Below the pieces are notes generated by a model. That model did no database searches, was not told where the DNA came from, and saw only the letters and a list, made by a program, of their open reading frames with translations. A DNA stretch of 64,000 nt from contig NZ_VDDD01000002.1 of assembly GCF_006151785.1 (NCBI RefSeq), positions 1-64,000 on the forward strand. Reading direction: 5' to 3'. Both the position numbers and the translations under genes were made by a program. Shown here piece by piece: positions 57,785 to 64,000 of the stretch (position 1 is its first letter; the number at the start of each line of letters is the position of its first letter). This DNA comes from Paracoccus marcusii (GTDB lineage: Bacteria > Pseudomonadota > Alphaproteobacteria > Rhodobacterales > Rhodobacteraceae).

Positions 57785-59098
57785 ATGGCAAGACCGATAG
57801 GAGTCGACCTGTTCGCAGGGGCCGGGGGCATGAGCCTCGGCTTTGAGCAAGCCGGCTTCGATGTGGTCGCGGCCGTCGAACTCGACCCTGTGCACGCTGC
57901 GGTGCACAAGTACAACTTCCCGCGGTGCGCCGTTCTCCCACGATCTGTCACGGACGTCTCAGGCGACGATATCAGGGCGGCAGCCGGGATCGGCAACCGT
58001 CGTGTGGATGTCGTGTTCGGTGGCGCTCCGTGCCAAGGCTTCTCGCTGATTGGCCAGCGGGCCTTGGACGATCCCAGGAACGGACTCGTCAAGGATTTTG
58101 TGCGCATCGTCAGAGAACTGGATGCCGCCTATTTCGTCTTCGAGAACGTGAAGGGGCTAACGGTCGGAAAGCACCGGAAATTCCTGTTCGAACTGATCGA
58201 AGAGTTCGAGGCTGCCGGTTACGAGGTGCAGAAGGATTGGCGTGTGCTGAATGCGGCCGACTATGGCGTGCCGCAGGATCGCCAGAGGTTGATCCTTATG
58301 GGCGCCAAGAGAGGCGAAGAGGTGCCGACCTACCCGACGACGATTGCTGAGAGACCGACGTGCCAAGCCGCGCTCGCCGATTTGCCCGACGCCGAATTCT
58401 TCGAGGAGCTTAGATCGTCGGATTCCGTAGAGACGTCTGCCTTCGGGAATCCGAGCAAATACGCCGAGCCGCTGCGAGGGATTGGAAACGATGCTTGGGC
58501 CTTCGGGCACCCTAGAAAATGGGATCCGAGCCTGTTCACTTCGAGCGCCCGCACCGAGCATACCGAGATCTCGCGGCGCCGTTTTCGAGAAACCGATCAG
58601 GGACGGGTCGAGCCGATTTCCCGTTTCTTCAAGCTCCCGGCGGACGGCGTGTCCAATACTCTCCGAGCTGGGACCGACTCGGCACGAGGCGCGTTCACCA
58701 GTCCGAGACCGATCCACTTTGCCTACGCGCGCTGCGTAACAGTCCGCGAGATGGCGCGTCTCCACGGCTTCCCCGACTGGTTTCGTTTCAATGCCACCAA
58801 GTGGCATGGGGCCCGCCAGATCGGTAACGCCGTGCCGCCGCCACTTGCACGCGCCGTCGCGGCAGCCGTCATGCGAGCCCTAGGCGTCGAACCCACTCGC
58901 CCGACAGAGGCAATCGCCCTCGGCGACGAGCGGCTCCTGACCATGGGCAACACCGAGGCGGCTGCGCACTTCCAGGTCGAGAATCCAATAGGTCGACGCG
59001 ACAAGAAGAGTGGCGCAAAGAAGCGAAAGCAGGAAGAAATCGAGGCCTCATATGCCTTTAACGGGCGGCCTGAGTTCGTAGATGGCGTCGCTGGCTAG
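57785..59098 (+). CDS. C5-cytosine DNA methyltransferase of a type II system
   Basis: A 437-residue enzyme. Motif I is VDLFAGAGGMSLGF (residues 7-20), and the catalytic PC is residues 82-83 in GGAPCQGFS. ENV is at 120-122, motif VIII is PQDRQRLI, and motif X is IGNAVPPPLA. The target-recognition domain lies between about 190 and 300. A basic tail (KKSGAKKRKQEE) follows. It protects the cell's sites from the convergent nuclease gene, whose end overlaps its own by 51 bp. The recognition sequence cannot be read from the protein. Confidence 0.94.
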   Translation: MARPIGVDLFAGAGGMSLGFEQAGFDVVAAVELDPVHAAVHKYNFPRCAVLPRSVTDVSGDDIRAAAGIGNRRVDVVFGGAPCQGFSLIGQRALDDPRNGLVKDFVRIVRELDAAYFVFENVKGLTVGKHRKFLFELIEEFEAAGYEVQKDWRVLNAADYGVPQDRQRLILMGAKRGEEVPTYPTTIAERPTCQAALADLPDAEFFEELRSSDSVETSAFGNPSKYAEPLRGIGNDAWAFGHPRKWDPSLFTSSARTEHTEISRRRFRETDQGRVEPISRFFKLPADGVSNTLRAGTDSARGAFTSPRPIHFAYARCVTVREMARLHGFPDWFRFNATKWHGARQIGNAVPPPLARAVAAAVMRALGVEPTRPTEAIALGDERLLTMGNTEAAAHFQVENPIGRRDKKSGAKKRKQEEIEASYAFNGRPEFVDGVAG

Positions 59099-59950
59099 CG
59101 TCAGCTCGTCGAGCGCCTGTGCGTCGGCTCTCCTGACGGCCTCGAATTCCGTAAGATAGATCCCGACGCCTCTGACAGTTCGGAGGCCGATCGGGATTAC
59201 CGTATCGACTTCCGCTTCCGCGAAAGCGGCCTGAACCTGGTTGATGATCTGGCTGGGAATCAATGGATCCTTGGCCTGCTTCGCTTCACAGGTGACCAGC
59301 ACAGAATCAGGATTTTTGGGGTCGCCGGCCTTCCCGAGAAACAAAGCATCGATCTCAGTCGAGCGGAGCTTGATGCCCATCTGCAGGTGCGTCAGCTCGA
59401 GGAGCGGAAACGCTGGGGCGACTGCGAAGTGCGTCTCCACCACCCGGAGATTGATGGCCGTCTGGATAAGCCAGGTTTCATCGGATCGACCGAGCGACTT
59501 TGTGGCCAGCGGCAGGCTGATCGATTGCACGAGGAAACGCCGTGCATCCTCTCGAACCTTGAAAGCGTCTGGAAAGGGCTCGGTATGACCAGGTCGGTAG
59601 GGGATGAACTCGAAGCACTCCCCGTCGCCCGTACGCTGGATGCCGGTGAACCGTCGTGCTGCAACCGAGGCAGGCCAGTTCTTCGAAGCGTTCGCTCCTC
59701 GGAGCAGATCCTTCATGAAATTGGCTGGGTTCCGGTCGCTCAGAGTCGAGCCGTATAGCTTGTTGCATTCGCGTATCGCCTGAGCCACGTCGTCGAGGCT
59801 CATGAGCCTCTTGTCGAGCGCGCCGTTCGTCGCGTCCCAGTGCTTTTCGAACAAGTGCTCGATCACCTGCGTCTTCTGCGATTTCGCCACTTTGTCCGAT
59901 CCGGTATGCCGATGATTAGGCAATAGTATTTCGAACAAATGCCGAGGCAC
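59048..59950 (-). CDS. PD-(D/E)XK nuclease, probable restriction endonuclease
   Basis: A 300-residue protein with the nuclease core STEIDALFLGK and VLVTCEAKQAKD, giving likely catalytic E199, D201, E222 and K224. The N-terminal half (VIEHLFEKHWDATNGALDKR) is probably the DNA-recognition part. It converges on the cytosine methyltransferase and shares 51 bp of coding sequence with it. The start is a GTG at 59950 without a clear ribosome site; a GTG at 59890 is an alternative. Confidence 0.72.
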   Translation of the reverse strand: MPRHLFEILLPNHRHTGSDKVAKSQKTQVIEHLFEKHWDATNGALDKRLMSLDDVAQAIRECNKLYGSTLSDRNPANFMKDLLRGANASKNWPASVAARRFTGIQRTGDGECFEFIPYRPGHTEPFPDAFKVREDARRFLVQSISLPLATKSLGRSDETWLIQTAINLRVVETHFAVAPAFPLLELTHLQMGIKLRSTEIDALFLGKAGDPKNPDSVLVTCEAKQAKDPLIPSQIINQVQAAFAEAEVDTVIPIGLRTVRGVGIYLTEFEAVRRADAQALDELTLASDAIYELRPPVKGI

Positions 59951-60279
59951 AAGAGCGCGTCACGTCATCGAACGAGCAGTTTGAGGCTGGAGACTCGCAG
60001 GCGGGTGAACCGCCGACCGGAGGCGGAAGATAGAGTTCGTAGATCGGTCACCAGACCACCGTCCGCGGATAGGTTCGATTTCTGTTCCGTCTCGCGGAAG
60101 CGACCGACTTCGAAGTGTTCAGGCAGGGAAAGCATTTTCCGTAAGGACTTTAAATGCTTACAGGCTCTACACCAAAACCGCGCAGTCGAGAGGTCCGGAG
60201 AATATCGGCCCTGAGAGACCGCTTCTGGGCCAACTGGTAGCAGGGGCAGTGCTTAGCCCCATCCGCATAACCATTCAGA
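59951..60279. other. Gene-free junction between defence island and chromosome
   Basis: About 330 bp without a plausible gene. It changes from island sequence to chromosomal sequence somewhere here, but I see no direct repeat of the tRNA end or other integration scar. Short AT-rich stretches near 60125-60175 could hold a promoter. Confidence 0.45.
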
Positions 60280-60309
60280 TAAAACGAGAAAATCCGGCCG
60301 CGGCCGGAT
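60280..60309 (-). terminator. Rho-independent terminator of the tRNA gene
   Basis: On the minus strand the perfect 18-bp palindrome ATCCGGCCGCGGCCGGAT (60292-60309) is followed by TTTTCTCGTTTT. It lies 26 bases after the tRNA CCA end. A GC-rich stem with a T-run is the standard terminator form. Confidence 0.78.
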
Positions 60310-60335
60310 CGGGAGAACGCTTTCGCGGGGGCAAG

Positions 60336-60425
60336 TGGCGGAGCGAGAGGGATTCGAACCCTCGAGACGGTCTCCCGCCTACACACTTTCCAGGCGTGCG
60401 CCTTCGACCACTCGGCCATCGCTCC
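60336..60425 (-). tRNA. tRNA-Ser(GGA)
   Basis: The acceptor stem pairs GGAGCGA with TCGCTCC, and a discriminator G and an encoded CCA follow. The anticodon loop CTGGAAA gives anticodon GGA. A long variable arm (GGCGGGAGACCGTC) marks a serine tRNA. The T-loop GGTTCGAATCC is intact. Its 3' end faces the defence island, an arrangement often seen where elements integrate, but no duplicated tRNA end was found. Confidence 0.95.
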
Positions 60426-60467
60426 GTGAGGCGGGTCTAGCCCGACGCACGGCGCGGTGCAAGGGGA

Positions 60468-61046
60468 TCACAGCTTGGAAACGCGCTTTTGCAGTTCGGC
60501 AAGCTGGCGGCGGATCTCGGCCATGTCGCGCTCGTCTTCGGGGGTTGCGGGTCCGGCAGGGGGCGCGGGCGTGCCATCCTCGCGTTCGGGGCCCGAGGCA
60601 CCACCGCGCCAGCCGCCCATCATCGCCTTGAGAAACATCTGCTGCTGGCGCTGCAGCGCGTCGAATCCCGGCATGGTGGCCATCGGATTGGGCATCGCCG
60701 CCATGTTCTCCATCAGCTTGGACTGTCCCTCGCGCAGCATCTCGAAGCTCGCGGCAAGGAACTGCGGGACGACCGATTGCGCGTTGGTCGTATAGCTGCG
60801 CACCAGGTCGGTCAGAACGTCCAGCGGCAGGACGCTCTCGCCCCGGCTTTCATGTTCGGCGATGATCTGCAGCAGATATTGGCGGGTCAGATCGTCACCC
60901 GACTTCAGGTCGATGATCTTGACCTCGCGGCCATCGCGGATGAAGCCCGCGATATCCTCCAGCGTAACATAGTCGCTGGTCTGCGTGTTGTAGAGGCGGC
61001 GGCTGGCATAACGCTTGATCAGCAGCGGCGCAGTCGATGCGGCCAT
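60468..61046 (-). CDS. phaR: PhaR, polyhydroxyalkanoate synthesis repressor
   Basis: A 192-residue regulator. The N-terminal PHB/PHA-accumulation domain (LLIKRYASRRLYNTQTSDYV) is diagnostic; a second conserved part follows, then a Gly/Pro linker and a C-terminal coiled coil (DMAEIRRQLAELQKRVSKL). PhaR senses polymer granules and represses phaP and itself. A matching operator lies before phaP. The longer frame upstream is not used. Confidence 0.94.
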   Translation of the reverse strand: MAASTAPLLIKRYASRRLYNTQTSDYVTLEDIAGFIRDGREVKIIDLKSGDDLTRQYLLQIIAEHESRGESVLPLDVLTDLVRSYTTNAQSVVPQFLAASFEMLREGQSKLMENMAAMPNPMATMPGFDALQRQQQMFLKAMMGGWRGGASGPEREDGTPAPPAGPATPEDERDMAEIRRQLAELQKRVSKL

Positions 61047-61137
61047 CCTGGGTTCCTTGAATTCATCCTGGCCGCCATGATGAATTCTGCACCCGCAAAA
61101 CGCAAAGGAAAAAGCCCCGGCGCGCAAATGCGAACAA

Positions 61138-61155
61138 GGGCGACCGAAGTCGCCC
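61138..61155 (-). terminator. Stem-loop after phaP
   Basis: On the minus strand GGGCGAC, a TTCG tetraloop and GTCGCCC form a 7-bp stem 30 bases after the phaP stop codon, followed by a T-rich stretch (TTGTTCG). UUCG-capped stems are very stable. It probably ends or protects the short, abundant phaP message before phaR. Confidence 0.6.
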
Positions 61156-61184
61156 CTGCCCCGTCGTTTCTGGTGATCAGGCGA

Positions 61185-61640
61185 TCACTTGTCGGCGGTC
61201 GCCGTGGCGGCCTTCTTGACGGCGGTCTGGGTGTCGCGGGCGGCCTTTTCGGCCACCTTCTGCGCATCCGACGCCATGTCCTTGCCGGCGGTCAGCATCA
61301 GGTCGACGGTGTCCATCTGGACCTTCTTGGCGACTTCGGCATAGGCAGCCATGTGCTCGGCGGCCATTTCGGCTGCGGCCGAGGCGAAATCGCTCATGGC
61401 CTTGGCGTATTCGGACGGGTCCTGCTTGACGGCAGCCAGCTCTCCCATGCGCGAGATCGAGTCCTTGGCCCAGCGGGCCGAGATCTCGGTCGAACGCTCG
61501 GCGGCGCTCAGCGCGACGCGGGCCAGCTTCTCGCCCATCATTGACTGCGACTTCATCGCGTCCTGCATCGAGCTGGTGTCGATGGGAAAGTTCGCCATCA
61601 TGTCCTGCATCGTCTTGGTCATATCGGGGGTCTTTGCCAT
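61185..61640 (-). CDS. phaP: Phasin, granule-coating protein
   Basis: A 151-residue, almost wholly helical protein with amphipathic repeats rich in Ala, Met and Lys (AEHMAAYAEVAKKVQMDTVD, then AQKVAEKAARDTQTAVKKAA). This is the usual composition of phasins, which coat polyhydroxyalkanoate granules. It lies between phaC and phaR. Its promoter has a PhaR operator. Confidence 0.9.
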   Translation of the reverse strand: MAKTPDMTKTMQDMMANFPIDTSSMQDAMKSQSMMGEKLARVALSAAERSTEISARWAKDSISRMGELAAVKQDPSEYAKAMSDFASAAAEMAAEHMAAYAEVAKKVQMDTVDLMLTAGKDMASDAQKVAEKAARDTQTAVKKAATATADK

Positions 61641-61711
61641 GTCGTTCACTCCTGTGATGCAGCGACCGAGAGACAGAGGGAACGGGTCGCTGCGATCCAT
61701 TCCATGCCACC

Positions 61712-61740
61712 AATATGAATGCTGCACCGCAGCATTTCAA
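61712..61740 (-). promoter_or_regulatory. phaP promoter with PhaR operator in its spacer
   Basis: On the minus strand TTGAAA (61735-61740) and CATATT (61712-61717) are 17 bp apart. The spacer contains the perfect inverted repeat AATGCTGC-GGT-GCAGCATT (61718-61736), which includes CTGC-N3-GCAG, the PhaR site described in Rhodobacteraceae. A repressor here would block RNA polymerase directly. Confidence 0.8.
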
Positions 61741-61816
61741 GTATTTTTTCTGCGGCGCGGCGAAAATCCGGCGGGTCGGCGCAAGCCCTTGGAAAGTCCC
61801 GTGCGCCAGCCCCGCT

Positions 61817-63796
61817 TCAGCCTGCGCGCTCGTGGACATAGCGGCCGGGGGCGGGATCAAGACCCGCTCCGGGGTCGCGGGCGGGCACCATCGGACCGGC
61901 TCGCTCGGCCAGCCATGCGCCCCAGGTCGGCCACCAGCTGGACTGCTGGAACGCCGCCGCGTCCTTCCAGTCCTGATGCGTGCCGTCAAAGCCGTGATCG
62001 CTGAGATAGTGGCCGTATTTCTGCCGCGTGGGCGGGTTCACGATGCCCGCCACATGCCCCGACTGCGACAGGATGAAGGTCTTGTCCTTCGATCCCATCT
62101 GCGCCACCCCGCGCCAGCAATCCTTCCAGGGTGCGATGTGGTCACCCTCGCAGGCGATCGAACACAAGGGCACCGTGACGTCGGACAGGTGCAGGCGGTG
62201 GCCCAGCAGCTCGAACCCCTCCTTGGCAAAGGCGTTCTTCTGGCACAGGCCGCGCAGGTACTGCATCGCCATGCGTCCGGGCAGGTTCGTGCTGTCGCCG
62301 TTCCAGAACAGCAGATCGAAGGCCGGCGGCGTCTCTCCCATCATGTAGCTGCGGATGGCAGGGCCCCAGACCAGGTCGTTGGCGCGCAGGAAGCTCATGG
62401 TGCGCGACATCAGCTGCGCCCGCAGCAGGCCGTGGCGCTGGACCTCGGCCTCGATGCCGCCGACGAAATCGTCCTGCAGGAAGCTGGTGAATTCGCCCTG
62501 GTCGGAAAAGTCCGTCAGCGTGGTCAGCAGCGTGGCCGAGTTCACGCGGCGATCGCCCTTCTGCTTCAGCAGCGCCAGAGTCAGCGACAGCGTGGTGCCC
62601 GCGATGCAATAGCCGACCGCGTTCAGCCGCGCCTGTCCCGTCAGGGCCTGCACCTGGTCCATCGCGTCCAGATAGGCCTGGACGTACTCCTCCATGCCGG
62701 TGTCGGACAGGCTGGCATCGGGGTTCTTCCAACTGACGACGAACAGCGTCTGACCCTGATCCACCAGCCAGCGGATCAGACTGTTCTGGGGCTTCAGGTC
62801 CAGAATGTAGAACTTGTTGATCCAGGGCGGAAAGATCACCAAGGGCAGGGCATGCGCCTTGGGCGTCGTGGGCGCGTACTGGATCAGCTCGAACAGTGGC
62901 GCGCGATAGACGACGGTGCCGGGCGCGGTTCCGATGTTCTCTCCGACCGTGAAGGCGCGGCGATCGGCCAGGGACACGATCATCTCTCCGCCATGCTGCT
63001 CGACGTCGCGAACCAGGTTCTCCAGCCCCTTGACCAGGCTCTCGCCCTCGGTCTCGACGGCCTTCTCCAGCGCGTCGGGATTGGTCGCCAGAAAGTTGGT
63101 GGGCGCCATCATGTCGATGATCTGCGCGGTCATCCAGTGGACACGCTTGCGGGTCACATCGTCGGGCAGGTCCAGCGTCGCCGTCGCATCCTTCAGCGCG
63201 CGCGCATTGGTCAGGTACTGCTTCTTGATCAGGTTGAAATAAGGATGGGTCTGCCACAGCGGGTTGGCAAAGCGGCGATCGGCGGGGCTGTCATCCTCGG
63301 GAGCGGTCAGCTGCCCGGTGGCCAGCGCCTTCTGCGCGCGGGCATAGTTCGACAGGGTCTGCCCCCAGAAGGTGACCTGCGTCTCGATCATCTTGGCGGG
63401 ATGTTCCGCCAGCGTCTTCAGGAACGCGTTCGCGGCGGTCAGGTACAGCTCGGCGCCCGGCCCCTCGACGCCGGGATTGGGCAGGTTGCGATCGGCCAGC
63501 GCGGCCATCAGGCGGTGACCCAGGGTTTCGATCCGCTCGATGTTCTCGGCCAGCTTGTGGGCGGCAGGGGCGGGCTTGGGCGCCGCGACCTTAGCTTCGC
63601 CTTCGGGCGGCGTGCCTTGGACCTGGGGCGTCTCGATCTTGGGTTCGGCGGCCTCCACCTTGGCCTGGGGCGTCTTCACCTCGACCTCCGGGGTCTTGGC
63701 CTGGGGCTTGGGCTTCGCGCGCGCCTTTGCGGTTGTTGCCGGTTTCGCACGTAATTTGGCAACATTTTTACCCGTCTTGTCCGGCTGTCTTGCCAT
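61817..63796 (-). CDS. phaC: Class I polyhydroxyalkanoate synthase
   Basis: A 659-residue enzyme that polymerises hydroxyacyl-CoA into storage polyester at the granule surface. The lipase-like box GYCIAGT has catalytic Cys397, and Asp and His follow in EGDHIAPWKD and SQSGHVAGI. It has an unusual N-terminal extension of about 75 residues rich in Lys, Pro, Ala and Glu before the conserved start (HKLAENIERIETLGHRLMAA). The length from there is normal for class I. Confidence 0.95.
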   Translation of the reverse strand: MARQPDKTGKNVAKLRAKPATTAKARAKPKPQAKTPEVEVKTPQAKVEAAEPKIETPQVQGTPPEGEAKVAAPKPAPAAHKLAENIERIETLGHRLMAALADRNLPNPGVEGPGAELYLTAANAFLKTLAEHPAKMIETQVTFWGQTLSNYARAQKALATGQLTAPEDDSPADRRFANPLWQTHPYFNLIKKQYLTNARALKDATATLDLPDDVTRKRVHWMTAQIIDMMAPTNFLATNPDALEKAVETEGESLVKGLENLVRDVEQHGGEMIVSLADRRAFTVGENIGTAPGTVVYRAPLFELIQYAPTTPKAHALPLVIFPPWINKFYILDLKPQNSLIRWLVDQGQTLFVVSWKNPDASLSDTGMEEYVQAYLDAMDQVQALTGQARLNAVGYCIAGTTLSLTLALLKQKGDRRVNSATLLTTLTDFSDQGEFTSFLQDDFVGGIEAEVQRHGLLRAQLMSRTMSFLRANDLVWGPAIRSYMMGETPPAFDLLFWNGDSTNLPGRMAMQYLRGLCQKNAFAKEGFELLGHRLHLSDVTVPLCSIACEGDHIAPWKDCWRGVAQMGSKDKTFILSQSGHVAGIVNPPTRQKYGHYLSDHGFDGTHQDWKDAAAFQQSSWWPTWGAWLAERAGPMVPARDPGAGLDPAPGRYVHERAG

Positions 63797-63930
63797 GATC
63801 CGTAATCCCCCCTACTTATACGGTCATGATATGCGCAGGGCAGGCAAGGCGTAAACCCGGCTTCTGACCCCGTTCCCGCCGCCCCGTCGCGCGCAGATCA
63901 TGTGCCGCGGCGCAGCAATTGTGGGGTTAC

Positions 63931-64000
63931 ATGTCGGTCAAAGGTCTTCGCGGCATCGTGTCCTATGACGCGATGGAGACGATTCGGAACACGAACGAAT
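63931..64000 (+). CDS. phaZ: Start of a probable PHA depolymerase gene, cut by window edge
   Basis: An open frame begins at an ATG divergent from phaC and reads MSVKGLRGIVSYDAMETI, then RNTNE before the window ends. YDAMETIRNTNE resembles the start of intracellular polyhydroxyalkanoate depolymerases, which stand in this place in Paracoccus (phaZ-phaC-phaP-phaR). Only 23 codons are visible. Confidence 0.6.
   Translation, partial: MSVKGLRGIVSYDAMETIRNTNE

Noticed and set aside
60336-60425. tRNA-Ser 3' end as the phage attachment site
   Set aside because: No second copy of the tRNA end is seen at the left phage edge, the integrase is a serine recombinase, and the phage ends 5 kb away.
61715-63754. 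679-codon open frame opposite phaC
   Set aside because: It is a shadow of the phaC coding strand; phaC has all family motifs and a proper start.
1-64000. CRISPR array
   Set aside because: No regularly spaced repeats of 23-40 bp were seen, and the Cas4-like gene has no cas neighbours.

Overview
The window is high-GC alphaproteobacterial DNA, most likely from Paracoccus or a close relative in the Rhodobacteraceae. The best evidence is a chromosomal polyhydroxyalkanoate block (phaZ, phaC, phaP, phaR, with a PhaR-type operator) at the right end, and phage tail proteins of the kind found in rhodobacterial gene transfer agents.

Layout. (1) 1-10.8 kb is a metal-resistance region. It holds two cation-diffusion-facilitator genes, a YnfA-type membrane protein, and a MerR regulator with a divergent Zn/Cd/Pb P-type ATPase. 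A copper/cytochrome-oxidase-assembly run follows (two Sco proteins, a PCuAC chaperone, a DUF411 protein), then an arsR-arsC-acr3-arsH operon with an inverted-repeat operator. (2) About 10.8-54.8 kb is a complete-looking temperate phage. Nearly all its genes read right to left. From right to left they are: a serine-recombinase cassette, a pair of unknown genes, a phospholipase-D-fold nuclease gene, a replication/recombination module, two DNA methyltransferases, terminase, portal, a protease-capsid fusion, head-tail proteins, a GTA-like tail module and lysis genes. A mercury-resistance cassette (merR and merTPFA) sits inside the structural operon at 23.9-26.7 kb. A 9-bp direct repeat (AATCCCCCG) marks both phage edges. 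(3) 54.9-59.95 kb is a defence island of visibly lower GC at its start: a GHKL ATPase, a methyltransferase-fold partner, Vsr, a C5-cytosine methyltransferase and a convergent PD-(D/E)XK nuclease. (4) 60.3-64 kb is chromosomal backbone: tRNA-Ser(GGA) with its terminator, phaR, phaP, phaC and the start of a probable phaZ.

How it works together. The left region exports or detoxifies Zn/Cd/Pb, Cu and As. The phage carries Hg(II) detoxification as cargo and links merR to a tail gene by a 4-bp stop/start overlap. The tail operon contains a probable programmed -1 frameshift (A AAA AAC) that fuses the two parts of the tail assembly chaperone just upstream of the tape measure gene. The phage has at least two DNA methyltransferases, a Cas4-like nuclease and a sigma-like protein. 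I recognise no classical CI-type repressor.

Candidates for something new are: the GHKL ATPase/methyltransferase-fold pair coupled to a Vsr-Dcm-nuclease system (54.9-59.95 kb); the two-gene unknown module next to the recombinase (50.1-52.3 kb); a GATGAG-repeat cluster with a 22-bp palindrome beside the primase-helicase gene (40.24-40.35 kb); and the embedded mer cassette.
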